In this document: piece by piece, positions 46,301 through 57,350 of the stretch
Layout of the letters: each line of letters begins with the position of its first letter
Position numbering within the stretch: the stretch's first letter is position 1
Origin: Liolophura sinensis
Taxonomy: Eukaryota; Mollusca; Polyplacophora; Chitonida; Chitonidae
Length of the DNA: 64,000 nucleotides
Assembly (NCBI RefSeq): GCF_032854445.1
Contig: NC_088304.1
Coordinates: 11,169,704 to 11,233,703 of the forward strand
Reading direction: 5' to 3'
Program-made: the position numbers and the translations under genes
Notes under the pieces: generated by a model
What the model was told of the DNA's origin: nothing
Databases searched by the model: none
What the model saw: only the letters and a program-made list of their open reading frames with translations

Positions 46301-49300
46301 TAGTTTTCTTTGAAAGAAAGTCCCTCCTGGCCAAGGGGTAATAGTTTCCCTAGCCCTTTAACAATGATGCAGTAGATTTGAATCCTACTGCATCTGGTTT
46401 TGTTCGAGTATGTTGACAGTCCTCAAATACTGCAGGTGAAAATTTCCTTTTGAAGCATTATTTTATGTCAATTGCTCTTGCCCAGCAGTATTTAACTGAT
46501 AGGACCGATATCTGGTTTATAGAGCAGTGGAAGAAACCGTGCAAAGCTTGAAAGAAACAACATTTCACAAAATGGGGGGGTGGGGAGGCGAGGGAATTTC
46601 TAGCTTTTCTTATGGACACATATTTTACACATTTAATCCTTTAGTAGAGTTGAAACCTGATGAAAATGGTTTGAAGGTAACCTGAAATTTTAAGCAAGTG
46701 GATTGACATTAAATTTTACATTCAAATTTAATGCATGTATGACTTTACATATACACCGTTCATGTGTAGCCAGGTAGGGTTGAACTGATTTGGATCAATC
46801 CCTTAATTTTTACGGGTTGTTGTTTGAACACCAATCTCCCATAAAACAATGACAAAGGCTCAAATATTATGAGTGACGAGGGAAAACAGTACGCCATCAA
46901 ATGAGGGGTGTGTGTAATTTGACCCGCCAACCTCTATCACGCAGTGTCTAAGGGATAGCTTCAACATGTAACAAGTCTCCCCCGTACAGAGTTACAGTAG
47001 TACATGTAATAAAGCATATGTGTACAATGAGGTACAAACACAAATAAAACGGAGACAAAAAAAAACTTTTACAAGGCCACACATGTATGTACATGTAGAC
47101 ATTGCGCAATATCTACATACATGTGTCTTATACATATGGGCATGGTGAAATCATGTCAGATGTGTACATGTCTACCTCATGAATATTTAAAACTATCCAT
47201 TTCAGGTGATCTCAGCCAATGGAAGCGGAGAGTTGAGGTTAATGGTGGAGACTGACATGGCATCAGTATCCACACACTTCCGAGATCTGACCAATGCCAC
47301 ATGGAGTAAGTCCAAGAGAACTGAATAAATTAGCTGACTAATGTGTGGGAAGGTCCCCAGCAACCTGAGGATGGGTCCTGAGTTACCCACGGGCTCAGCA
47401 GGGTTTCCTGTAAAGTCACAAAGTATTTCCCCCTTATTCCTGGCATGCGCGGTCTGTTATTTTAGCAGTATAATACATGTACATATATATATGTCAAGTG
47501 GAGTGCACATTTAAACTAAAAATACATGCCCAGTTTGTCATGCGTTCTTTTTTTCATTCATTTCCTCTCGGCTTGCTCTCTGGTGTACAAGGGAATGTCT
47601 CCAAGCAGCCTGCGGATGGTCGTGGGTTTTACCTGGGCTGTGTCAGGTTTCCTCCAACCGTAGCCCCATCTCACTTGTAAACGTGAAATGTTCTTGAGTA
47701 CTGGTACTGTAATTTTTTAACCTTTGCACAAGTTTACAAGGTATTTACTTGGGCATATTATGGTGTCTGTAGACTGATGAAATTATATTTTTTGTGAAGC
47801 CCTGAAATTGGCCAGTCCAACAGTTGTTTTTTCGCCAAAATTAAATGAAGAAGATGCATAAGTTGCTTGTTCATTGAGGAATTAGGTATGGGGTAAAACA
47901 CCAATCAAGTAAGAAAATCAATCATTTAATCTGATTTCTTCCAGACAAAGATGATGATGGTATGGATACACGGGCGGACAGTCCAGCGTTAGACCCCCAG
48001 CAGTTTGTGGAGGCACGTGTGGACATCAGGAAGTTTGCTCAGTTCCTGGCCGGTCAACAGGTCAACCCGTACAAGATCATCTGCAGTAAGTGCATGTAGA
48101 TTGCCATTTGTTTCTTTTCACCTCTTGCTGTACCTCTTGCTGTATTGCCTGCGACTTTTTGTCAGCAGGTTGGCCAAAAATCAGTTTTTGTCATGACGGG
48201 TTTGTGCTGATAGTTACGGAGCCATAAAAATGATGTGGTTAGAGAACCACAAAACTGTAAACAGAAAAAAATATAACACAACTTTTAAAGTGTCATTTTT
48301 TTTTTCTTTTAATTAAGTCACAATAAATCTTGAGAGCACAAGATAATTGACCAATAGAAGTGCACAAGTATGTGGTGTGACCGAGGTCTTTATTAAGTCG
48401 TGTGCACGACTTTACAAAAATTGTGTGCAGAGGACATAATTGTGCATTTCTGTTCATCAATTATCTCGTGAGCACATCTAGCACAAGTACCCAGTGCATA
48501 TTTGTACATCATATGTGCCAAAGGTCAGTGGTTCACCCCTGGCAGGTTTAAGCAAATAAGTGAAAAGCTTGAGTAAAACTTAAACAGCTATGAAATAAAT
48601 AAATCAAACTTTGCAATTTGGGGAGTGGCTGTAGTAGGCCTAATGGTTAAAGTGTTAAGATTTCAATTGCTACTGTAATTCTTCAACTTTATAACATTTT
48701 TGCAAGGTGTTTATTCAGACATATTCTGAAGACATTACTCTTTGTAGACGGATAAAATTATACTTTTTGTGAAGCCCTGAAATTGACCAATTCAACCAAT
48801 ATAGTTTTGTGTCCAAAATCAAATGAAAAATGTTCATAAAGTACACTGAAAGTTGCTCTGTCATATGCAAAACAGTTGGGGGATTATGGTAGGTCAGAAA
48901 GCTTGGGTTTAATCCCATTAACGGACGGGGAATTTTAAAAAATTCATCCGCTTCCATTGTGTTCAGTCCTTCCTGAAAGTTGGTGTAGAATATTTTCGGT
49001 AAACCAATATGTGTCAAGCATGGGACATTGATTATCGAAGCTAACGAGACATTGTCAGTTGATCTATTAAGCTTTATACATGGCTCAGATGCTTAAAACA
49101 CAGGCTTATTGCACAGATCAGGCCCATGGCCAATATGGTCGTGTGGGCGAATCCAGAAGCCTCTGTTTCTCGTGTTTCATCCAGCCATTAACCTCACAGT
49201 TGTTGTATACATGTGGAAGTGAAACATTCTTGTGCATGAAGTCTCACTTTTATTTTCCTCTGTTTTTCTTTTCAGATATTGTTCACAATACAACGCTTCA

Positions 49301-49361
49301 TTTTTTCATGCTACATGAGGATGTGTCCCTCCAGTACTTCATGCCAGTTGTACAGAGCTGA
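40254..49361 (+). CDS. HUS1: HUS1 checkpoint clamp component, complete, 8 exons, 289 aa
   Basis: HUS1 forms the heterotrimeric 9-1-1 ring with RAD9 and RAD1, a PCNA-like clamp loaded at damaged DNA that supports ATR signalling. Joined exons: 40254-40305, 41141-41268, 43079-43258, 44274-44381, 46200-46274, 47206-47305, 47945-48085, 49276-49361; total 870 nt with TGA. All phases agree. The product follows vertebrate HUS1 from start to end: M-R-F-R-G-K-L-V-D, S-K-L-A-K-N-C-V-L-R, V-H-D-I-P-V-N-V-I-P, V-D-K-M-K-N-L-S, D-I-R-K-F-A-Q-F-L-A-G-Q-Q and H-E-D-V-S-L-Q-Y-F. It is slightly longer than human HUS1 (280 aa), mainly through an acidic insert near D-D-D-G-M-D in exon 7. Only the exon-1 assignment is based on a short match (17 codons). 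Confidence 0.96.
41141..41268 (+). CDS. HUS1: HUS1 exon 2
   Basis: Acceptor GATTTCAG, donor CAG|GTACTC; enters phase 1, exits phase 0. Encodes V-S-K-L-A-K-N-C-V-L-R-L and Q-I-W-C-E-L. Confidence 0.97.
41968..42236 (+). mobile_element. SINE family A, full length in HUS1 intron 2, with target-site duplication
   Basis: Head GGGTCCTCCTTGGCTCAGTT, all body parts, tail AATAAGTAAATAAA. ATCTACTACAT flanks both sides. The tail overlaps the duplicated site. Confidence 0.95.
42562..42690 (-). mobile_element. SINE family A, diverged reverse fragment in HUS1 intron 2
   Basis: GGTGTTTTTATGCTG, GTTTCACTTATGCATG, AAACCGGGCTGGGGAAGCCC. Older than neighbouring copies by divergence. Confidence 0.65.
42880..42990 (+). 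repeat. Dispersed repeat D, copy 1 (HUS1 intron 2)
   Basis: TTACAATAAACGTGATCA ... AATATTTTTGAAAGGT matches TTATAATAAATGTGATCA ... AATATTTTTGACAGGT at 58290-58345 in the same orientation. Confidence 0.6.
43079..43258 (+). CDS. HUS1: HUS1 exon 3
   Basis: 60 codons, phase 0 both sides, acceptor CTTTATAG, donor CTG|GTATGT. Encodes F-F-D-E-Y-A-M-E-G-L-S, N-E-I-Y-L-D-L and K-L-K-L-T-K-K. Confidence 0.97.
43435..43790 (+). repeat. Diverged ~225-bp tandem duplication in HUS1 intron 3
   Basis: GTTGAACCTGTTTTCAGACT then CAGCCTGTTGCTTACC near 43447 recurs as GTTGAACCTGTTTCAGGCTC near 43652, followed in both by GAAGTTATCTCCCC-like and ACAGGA/GCAG(A/T)CATGT segments. Confidence 0.7.
44274..44381 (+). 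CDS. HUS1: HUS1 exon 4
   Basis: 36 codons, phase 0 both sides, acceptor TTTTTTCAG, donor GAT|GTAAGT. Encodes L-V-V-H-D-I-P-V-N-V-I-P, the interdomain region of the clamp subunit. Confidence 0.97.
44382..46199 (+). other. HUS1 intron 4
   Basis: About 1.8 kb with no recognised exon. A G-rich run sits at 44570-44588. A 150-codon reverse frame at 45020-45472 is not assignable to any family. A partial SINE-type tail occurs near 45895-45915. Confidence 0.55.
46200..46274 (+). CDS. HUS1: HUS1 exon 5
   Basis: 25 codons, phase 0 both sides, acceptor TTTCTTCAG, donor GTG|GTAAGA. Encodes I-V-D-K-M-K-N-L-S-N-F. Confidence 0.96.
47206..47305 (+). CDS. HUS1: HUS1 exon 6
   Basis: Acceptor CATTTCAG, donor TGGA|GTAAGT; enters phase 0, exits phase 1. 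Encodes G-S-G-E-L-R-L-M-V-E-T-D and V-S-T-H-F-R-D-L. Confidence 0.97.
47583..47702 (+). mobile_element. SINE family A, diverged fragment in HUS1 intron 6
   Basis: GTACAAGGGAATGTCTCC, CAGCCTGCGGATGGTCGTGG and AACGTGAAATGTTCTTGAG. Head and tail absent. Confidence 0.72.
47703..47870 (+). repeat. Dispersed repeat E, copy 1
   Basis: ACTGTAATTTTTTAACC ... TTTTTTGTGAAGCCCTGAAA ... AAATTAAATGAA; closely related to 48670-48850 in the same orientation, on the other side of HUS1 exon 7. Confidence 0.7.
47945..48085 (+). CDS. HUS1: HUS1 exon 7
   Basis: Phase 1 both sides, acceptor TTCTTCCAG, donor TGCA|GTAAGT. An acidic linker is followed by V-D-I-R-K-F-A-Q-F-L-A-G-Q-Q-V-N-P, the most conserved HUS1 segment. 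Confidence 0.98.
48670..48850 (+). repeat. Dispersed repeat E, copy 2
   Basis: ACTGTAATTCTTCAAC ... TTTTTGTGAAGCCCTGAAAT ... AAATCAAATGAA. Pairs with copy 1 about 970 bp upstream. Confidence 0.7.
49276..49361 (+). CDS. HUS1: HUS1 exon 8 (stop codon)
   Basis: Acceptor TTCTTTTCAG, phase 1 entry. Encodes H-E-D-V-S-L-Q-Y-F-M-P-V-V-Q-S and TGA at 49359-49361. An AATAAA follows at 49390-49395, about 30 bp after the stop. Confidence 0.97.
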
Positions 49362-49389
49362 TAGTTATTTCCAGTGGTACAGAGGCAAT

Positions 49390-49395
49390 AATAAA
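49390..49395 (+). promoter_or_regulatory. HUS1: Candidate polyadenylation signal of HUS1
   Basis: AATAAA 28 bp after the stop codon and before the minisatellite. If used, the array lies outside the mature mRNA; if not, it is in the 3' UTR. Confidence 0.45.
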
Positions 49396-49437
49396 TCCTG
49401 GAAGATGGATGTGCAGCCTTACTGTTGTACAGAGGTG

Positions 49438-49885
49438 AACATGACACCACACAGTTGTACAGAGCTGAACATATATGTAGCAGTACACAGTTGTATAGAG
49501 GTGAACAGGACACCACACAGTTGTACAGAGCTCAACGTGAAACCACACAGTTGTATTGATCTGAACATAACACCACACAGTTGTATAGAGCTGAACATAA
49601 GACCACACAGTTGTATAGAGCTGAAAATAACACCACACAGTTGTATAGAGCTGAACATAATACCACACAGTTGTATAGAGCTGAACATAACACCACACAG
49701 TTGTATAGATCTGAACATAACACCACATGGTTGTATAGAGCTGAACTTATCACCACACAGTTGTACAGACCTCAACGTGAAACCACACAGTTGTATTGAT
49801 CTGAACATAACACCACACAGTTATATTGATCTGAACATAACACCACATAGTTGTATAGAGCTGAACTTATCGCCACACAGTTGAG
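49438..49885 (+). repeat. 30-bp minisatellite beginning about 80 bp after the HUS1 stop
   Basis: About 15 units close to CACCACACAGTTGTATAGAG plus CTGAACATAA. The segment AGTTGTACAGAGCTGA is identical to the last five HUS1 codons and stop with one preceding base, so the unit looks seeded by the terminal exon. The 30-bp period is a multiple of three and leaves long frames open on both strands. Confidence 0.92.
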
Positions 49886-50110
49886 GGAGCTAGTTGAAAG
49901 CAACACCACTCAGTTGTATAGTGCCACACAGTCGAGGGGGCCACACGTGTAGCTTTAGGCAGCATCATACAGTATAGAGCTGAACATGTGAAATAGTTGT
50001 ACAGAAGTGACACCACATAATAGCACGCAGTGGTGCAGAGCTGAACATTACACCACACAGCGGTGCAGAGCTGAACATTACACCACACAGCTGAATTACA
50101 CCATTACACC
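49886..50110 (+). repeat. Degraded bridge between the two minisatellite arrays
   Basis: Partial units (CAGCGGTGCAGAGCTGAACA twice, ACACCACACAG) with insertions and deletions between the ordered arrays. Confidence 0.65.
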
Positions 50111-50450
50111 AGAATAGCTGAAGGCAACGCCACACAGTTGTATAGAGCCGAACTCAAAGCCACACAGTTGTACAGAGCTGAACAAAGCTCCACACAGTTG
50201 AAGGAGCTAGCTGAAGGTAACTCCACACAGTTGTATAGAGCGGAATTCAAAGCCACACAGTTGTACAGAGCTGAACATAGCTCCACGCAGTTGAAGGAAC
50301 TAGCTGAAGGTAACTCCACACAGTTGTATAGAGCTGAACATAGCTCCACGAAGTTGAAAGAACTAGCTGAAGGCAACTCCACACAGTTGTATAGAGCTGA
50401 ACTCAAAGCCACACAGTTGTACAGAGCTAAGCATAACGCTACATTGTTGA
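50111..50450 (+). repeat. Minisatellite array with higher-order units
   Basis: Units of the same family alternate with GTTGAAGGAGCTAGCTGAAG-type inserts: CACACAGTTGTATAGAGC, then AAAGCCACACAGTTGTACAG, then the insert. This longer composite repeats about three times, showing a second round of amplification. Confidence 0.88.
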
Positions 50451-51989
50451 CAGTGGTATATAAAGAGGATTCAGCTGGCTGAGGATATAATACTGTATTT
50501 CAGCTAAAATTGGGTATATGAAAGATCACTTTCAGAAACAAATAATGACCTTAAAATGATACTTTTGATACCAATAACTTCACTAAAAGTCTTAATTGCC
50601 CCTATAAGGTGGACGACTCAATCAGAATCCAGCAAAATGAGTCATGTGAAAAGTGCTAACTGTTAGGTGAAATACGTACGCCTATCATACATACATACCT
50701 TCAGTCATTGGGGGTTCTACAGATATTTGTTCAATCCGTGTATCAGAAAAGTCATTAATGTACCAGGGTTAATAATCACGGGACCAGTGCTGCACAAAGA
50801 ACTAAGAAACTACCGTAAATGACCAAAAAAATTTCGTCCATCACTTAAGTTGCTCATTTTTCCTGATCCTGGAAGTTCTATTGATTTTAGAAAAGTGCTT
50901 TCAGAGGTGTTTGTAAGGTAGGATGCTTTCCTACTGGGTAAATGTATATTTTAGCACTAGAATTATTATCTCATGACATTTATTTACGTGTGAAAATGTT
51001 CTATTATTTGGTCGAATTTTTAGGTGATTTCTTATGTAAAATTAAAAGGATGGATGCACGTGAAAAGAAACATGTAGTCAACAAGTCATTGAAAAGGAGT
51101 TTATTTTCGAGTGTGCCTTTGAAAGTGCAATACAGGTACTTGATTTTTCAATGTGAAATATCATTATATTAATTTCTAAAGAGTGTGCATTAATTTCCAC
51201 ATGAAGGTTTGTACTTTGCCTGAATAATCCCGGAAAGTCCCAGAAAGAAAGCTTATGAGGTCATCGAAAGTTCTTGAAAAATATTTTCTCATTGTACATT
51301 CAGTTTCCTGTCGGCTGTACATGCATCAATTTAATGACATGTTAGTTGTTTAAAAAATCAGTCAAGTGCTGTGTTCCTTGTGTAAAAATCAGCGCAATCA
51401 AATGTGAGCAGGATAGATGAGAATATGATGCCATATTAGTTGTGCAGGGGCGAGTCTAACGCCATATTATTTGTTTAAAAAAGTAGGTATGTAGACGTAA
51501 ATGCTATTAGAATGCCATGGCAGGTGTGTAGATATGGATGCAGTGTCATTGCAGTCCTACAGAGGTACGGGTAAATCCATTTTCAAGTTTTCAGACGTGA
51601 ATGTAACGTCCCGCCATTGTTGTTGTTGCTGCGAGTGCCTGACGTCATCGCTTTATGTGAGCGTTCATTGGTGTACATTCTTGTGGTTTATAGGGGGTTG
51701 GTTTTAACAGAAATGGTAGCAATCCAATGACAAAATCACTTTATATCGTGGATTTTGCTCACATTGATTTTTGTTTAAAGCATGTAGTTCCGAGACATGA
51801 TGAACATAGCCTAATTAAATTCGCATATTCACTGACGACGTAGTGAACAACATACAATATATATGTACCTTCGATCTGCATCAATTCGTGTTATTCTATT
51901 GAAATTTCATTGGTTCTGGGAGATGGAAATACATTAAAATGTCAAGAAGCACTGAAAACATATATTCACATGGATGTATTTTTATTGCT

Positions 51990-52012
51990 TGCCCCCCCCC
52001 CCCCCCCCCCGC
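51990..52012. repeat. Poly-C run
   Basis: About 20 C residues interrupted once by G. Length in the assembly is likely imprecise. Confidence 0.9.
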
Positions 52013-53103
52013 CCCCACAAACATACAGTTTTTCATATACGTATGTAAATAATCACCTGTTGTTAGAGTATGTGTAAGGTCAATAAAAACATCATGAGGA
52101 GATATTGAGAACATAAGGAATGCAGTTGTGATTTATGACTTGCCATATTTCAGTTTATTTTATTTTGTCGCTCTTTTTGTTTTTGTCCTTTAGCCCAGAA
52201 GGTTTGCAGATATTAAACATGCCTGTGGCAGTTGGTTGCTGTTTCGGGTAACATCCACTCAACATTGTTGGAAAATTACTATGTACATGTACGCGAGACC
52301 AGCGAATACGAGTCAGACAAGAACTAATGGATGGAAAACATGCACATTAGTGGTTACGCCATATTTTATGGACGTGACTCAACTGATGTTTATAGGCTAT
52401 GCCCGCATGGGACAAAAGCTGCCCTAGTTGTCAGATTAGCGACAGTTTGTCGGGAAACAGATAAGGTGGGTGGGAGAGAATCGGGTGTGAGCGTTTGTAG
52501 AGGAGACAAAAAGGGAAGAGGCACAAGTTTTGTACCAGACATTAGCATTAGCTTAGAACCGCATCTTAACAGAAAAATCTCCTGTTTCTTTTTTCAACGA
52601 ACTTACAGATTTCGATTTAAACTTACAAAAGGAAAAGAAATTTCAACCAAGGCCTAAATTTAATTTTTCACGTAATAGGCTGGATTTTGTGTGCAATTGA
52701 TTTTCACTGTGTGAACAGTGCGTTGATTTTGCAATAAGAGCTAATATGTCAGCGTAGATTAAGATTGGTCTACTTATTTTCATCTTGCACTATAAAGGTT
52801 TTAGTTTCTCCACAGGTCGAAGAATTTCACCGCGATGAAAGGGCACTGGAACCCTTTTCTTCGCCAGGCAATGTTTTCTCCATAATGCAAATGCTTTCTC
52901 CCTTCTGTGAACGTTTTCTCCGCGGTGAATCTCTCAAAAAGTAATCTGTTGTAACAAAAAAACATAATAACACTTCAACATTATAAATTAGGAAAAGTGT
53001 TTTAACTTCATTCTCCATGCAATAATGTGAACTTCAAACATATCAATGTGTAGAGCCTACGTTGTTACGCGTCACTGACTAAAGGCAATTTTGGTAGCGA
53101 ATT

Positions 53104-53105
<2 letters not shown>

Positions 53106-53160
<55 letters not shown>
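53106..53160. repeat. (AT)n microsatellite
   Basis: About 27 AT units, directly followed by a SINE family A 3' end. Confidence 0.95.
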
Positions 53161-53162
<2 letters not shown>

Positions 53163-53215
53163 TGGTCGTATGAGTGAAATATTCTTTATACCGGGTAAAA
53201 CACCACTGAAATCAG
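53161..53215 (+). mobile_element. SINE family A, 3' terminal fragment
   Basis: GCTGGTCGTATGAGTGAAAT ATTCTT and AAAACACCACTGAAATCAG; 5' part lost at the (AT)n boundary. Confidence 0.65.
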
Positions 53216-55506
53216 TACCAAAAAAAAGTTACGACGAAGCGCCGGGAGATTTCGGCGCCCTGCTTCTCCCCACCACTATGCTGCTGTATAAATGAAATAC
53301 ACTCTACTTCGAAGTAAAAGACTGATCACATTAGTAAAGAAACAGTCACAATAAACGGCAAGATTAAATGACAGTTTTTACAGTTCAGTAGTGGTTTGAA
53401 CTATACAGAGCCAGAAAAACGGCCAGTTTGTTACAGCATGTTAATACTGTGGGTGCAATATGCCCGAGTTTTACGGGGTAAAATTTGCTTAAGCATAACG
53501 ATAGACCATCACGTTTTTTGCAGGTTCGACATACGAGTCTGATCTATGGAAGTGGTATGTATCTGTTTTCTGAACGTTGAAATGTCGGTGCAAGAAAATG
53601 TCAGAAGGGACAGCGTTTCATCAGGGATAAATGATGACGCTGCGTTGTTCACGTATTACTGCAGAATATCGGGTCTTGTTGAGTAAAATTGGAAATATGA
53701 AGCTCTATAGTGTAAGTACTTTAGGGCCAGCTCGAAGAAGCTAACAAAAAGTCTTGCACCAGCTTGAGGTTTTTGTAATATAACAACTCATATTTGCATG
53801 ATCACATGGACCTTGCTAGGTGACGTGAAATGTGGCTAGAAGCGTTCAGTTTGTTGGCTTTACCATAATATTTACATGGGATTATTTAGGATTACAGGGT
53901 ATGAAATGGCTTGTTGGGTACCAAATGAACCGAAACTCAATCTACTGGTATATCGAAAATTGATTGTCTCTCAACAGTGCATAAGGGCTAAGCTAGGATG
54001 GTCGGCCATGGAGAGAGTAGGAGGAATGTGACAAGTTTTGTTCCTACGTCAGTAGATTCTGTCAGAGATGGGAGAATGTTGTTGTTCATTGTTTAAATGA
54101 TAATGTCTTCACAATAGCGTAAAGCGAAGAAATCTATCGAATAAATCTTCGGGAAGATCTCCTGCAGGAGACCTCGTTTAGGTAAATATAAAAACTGAAC
54201 TTAACAGGTTTAAGCAGAATGAGGCAAACCAGGTTTAGTGAAACAATGAAAGAGCGTGTAGTAAGAAGACTTGATGAAGAGACAATTTGAGACTGGAACA
54301 CAAAGCATAGTGAACAAAGCAAAGGAAGCCGACCTCCAGTTCTCTTGATGTGTAACAGAAACGATTTTAGCGTTACAAAGCCCTTGTACTTCTTAAAGGC
54401 TCTACACTATATCCAAACTGCTTTAGTTTTTGCTACATTTATTTTAGGCCCGAGTGTTTATAAAACAAGGAAAGACACGAGGTTAGTGTTGTAAGGCCTA
54501 CAGATTTACAGACATGAAATGAGAAAGTAACGAGCGCATTTCCCCTAATCAGGATATAAACTGAACGGATTTTCCAACTGACTTCTGTACGCTTAACCTG
54601 ACTGGTTTACATGACGTACTAGCATCCAGAATTACATAGTCGTGAGCCCTTTAAAACATGGTCATGTCTACAGCTGATTTTTGCCCCAGATTCTCAGTCC
54701 GAAATGTTTGTTCCTACGTGAGACGGAAAGGGTTCACTATCGCTTATCTATCTGTCTCTCGCGTGTCTCTCGGCTATCTTTAGATGCGTTGACTTTCTTA
54801 ATTGCATTTGAACAGTTGTATTATGTCAGAATAGTGTTGTTGACTAGATGTTACGTCATTAACCTCCATAACATTGTCATTTAACCCACAAGGAAAAACT
54901 GAACCATGCTCCAACTTCCAAAACAGTTCCCCATCAAGGATTCGACATCGAAAACCGTATCCTTTTGAAGATAAATTATGTCCATTTCTTGAATGCTAAA
55001 GTGATCGCAACCATAGGCGGAGAAAAAAAACTGTTTGCTATTTAGCAACTGTTTTTCACAGATTGATTTTCTGGTGTCATATACCCTTTGATGAAATTTT
55101 TGGGTCGTCTTTCCAACATACTGTTGACCACACCTTTTGCATGAAACAAATAAATGCAGTAATGTGATAATTTACAACTTAGATTAACGTAAGCAGTACG
55201 TTAGTATGGTTTACTAGTCAGAGATGTACTGAAGTTATTTGATGTGTTTGAAATTGGACATGTTAGACCGTTCTGATGTTCCCACACTTAAAGGTAATAA
55301 ATTTGGAATTTTAATCAGCATGCGTTAAAGAGTCTGGATTTTACAATGATTATTTGAATCCCTTGGCCGTCTCCATTGTGGGCGAACCCACATCTTGTCC
55401 GGGGAGAATACTTCGATACTTACGGACTTCCATCACGCCTTGGCTGGAGAATCTGGTCAGGGGAGTGCACACGCAATATTGCGTGTAATGTTTAACCCAG
55501 CGGGAC

Positions 55507-55730
55507 GATGCCTTCCGTGGCCAAAAGGGTTAGCACGCCAGCACAGCGCAATGACCCAGGAGCCTCCCACTAATGCGGTCGCTGTGAATTCATGGACCAG
55601 CTCATACATGGGAAGGCTTGCCAGCAAGCTGCGAATAGTCGTGTGTTTCCCCTTGGCTCCAACCGGTTTCCTCACACTATAATGCTGGCCGCCGTCGTAT
55701 AAGTGAAATATTCTTGAGTGCGACGTACGA
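55507..55730 (+). mobile_element. SINE family A, variant-head subfamily
   Basis: Head GCCTTCCGTGGCCAAAAGGG then TTAGCACGCCAGC; body complete to AATATTCTTGAGTGCGACG; tail missing. Confidence 0.85.
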
Positions 55731-55929
55731 TAACGACGTGATCGATCGGGTGGACCACCGGTTTGCCGTCACCTGTCGAAGGTCCAGAGCGGTATAAGTG
55801 CCGTTTCCTACACCCGAGTGAAGGAGTCTATGCAGCTAAAGCAAAACTTGCCTGTGGTGACGCGGCAGTCGTAGGCTTTGATGCACTTAGTTTTACTATA
55901 ATTACGGGTGAAATAATAATGAATGTCCA

Positions 55930-56135
55930 GTAATTTATTTATATATTTATTTATTCATTGGATTTACGTCGTACTTCACTAAATATTTCACTAAATCGAC
56001 GGCCGCCAGCATTATGGCAGGAGGAAACACTCGACCATCCGCAGGTTGCTGCCCAACCTTCCCACTCACGGATTGAGAGTGACCTCACCTGGGTCATTGC
56101 GTTGCGCTGGAGTGCTAACCCTTCTCGGCCCCTTA
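55930..56135 (-). mobile_element. SINE family A, reverse, eroded
   Basis: Tail TTTATTTATATATTTATTTA, body complement (CGGCCGCCAGCATTATGGC), variant-type head near 56110-56135 (GGAGTGCTAACCCTTCTCGG). Confidence 0.75.
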
Positions 56136-56211
56136 GGACCCCTCTACAAATTTACGCTGTGGAGTGGCGAGGCACATGTCATTATTGTTGCGCTTGATTA
56201 AACACTACAAA

Positions 56212-56376
56212 TCACCTGACTTGATCAAGGATCAGCTTTACCTTCACCGGCATGGTCAAGTTTAGGTCATACCTTCCCGAGTTGAAGCCGAGGCCAGGGA
56301 GTTGTTCGATATAGGCCACGAATTTTGTCTCGAACTCGCCGAGTGTAAGACCGTTTGTTGATGGTATTGAGGTAAG
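56212..56376 (-). other. Unassigned coding-like segment
   Basis: Reverse frame L-T-L-G-E-F-E-T-K-F-V-A-Y-I-E then Q-L-P-G-L-G-F-N-S-G-R-Y-D and a stop at 56212. Composition looks protein-like, but no family is recognised and no acceptor is evident upstream. May be a gene or transposon relic. Confidence 0.22.
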
Positions 56377-57350
56377 CTATCATCCGTTCAATGAAAAGCG
56401 TGGGGATCGCTCACATGCTGACCGTGTCTGGTGACGTTGCAGTTCACATTAACTCTCATGGGACATTAGCTACTGATATTAAACCTTCAGCCCCTCTAGT
56501 GTGGCTTTTCGTAAAATCCGACTAATTTACCTACCACTGGTGAAAAAAACAGTAGAACCCTTGTTCTTAACATTTCCTTCTCGGCTTTCCCTAAGGAAAT
56601 ACCATCGTACGTGTCCTGACAGTATTGCGTCTTAATTTCCTGTAGGTCAACCCCAAAACAAAACAAAGCAATGGTTGCCATGTGGAGAGGTTAAATGACT
56701 TCCCGACAACACGACAGTCCCGAGCATGGCGTATCTGTGTGGCATACAAAAATTACTCGTACGCAAGACGACAAAGGCGTGGGGAGGTGGGGCTGGATTC
56801 TCTCTCTTCCGTGGTAATTATGGTGACAGTGATTGCCTTGAGTTGGAAGTTGGCTGTGATTTGCTATTATCGACTCGGAATGACCTTTCATAGTTTGTCA
56901 CGAGTTGTAAACAAATATCGGGCTTGCCGCTAAAATTCTGCATACTGTGCCTTTCATCTCGTGTGTACTGGGCCTGGTTTTTCAGTGTGGCAGTGCTAGG
57001 CCTATAATTACGGGATCTGCCAGCAGGCATGTTACGTGGGGACAACGTTATGTGACCGAAATGGTATTGAAAGTGGTGTTTAAAAACCAAGCATCCTGAT
57101 AATGGACCCAACTGAATGGAACTGCTATTCCATAACGTATGTGTAAAAGTTCACTAGCTGTAATAATAATGATAATAATAATAACGTTTTAAGAATTTTT
57201 TTTTTAAATTTTAGACACAATGTTACATATCTGTCACATGACTAATAGTCTATAGTCAGCTAGTACTAGGCATTCTACAAAGTATGTACTCAATGTCTAC
57301 AAGATAAAGACGACACATCCCACAATATGTATAGGCCTATCCACTTTTTA

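Larger units (their letters stand above)
50451..55505. other. Intergenic interval downstream of HUS1
   Basis: No gene recognised. 51300-51560 holds scattered ATGCCATATTAGTTG-type motifs that may be decayed minisatellite. Also a C-run at 51990-52012, an (AT)n run at 53106-53160 and a SINE tail at 53161. Open frames up to 108 codons (52331-52657) lack family features. Confidence 0.55.

Noticed and set aside
49279-49884. 201-codon open frame and several reverse frames over the minisatellite
   Set aside because: The 30-bp unit is a multiple of three and lacks stops in several frames; peptides are pure repeats. HUS1 itself stops at 49361 in another frame.
52331-52657. 108-codon forward frame
   Set aside because: No family features, no introns or promoter signals linking it to a gene.
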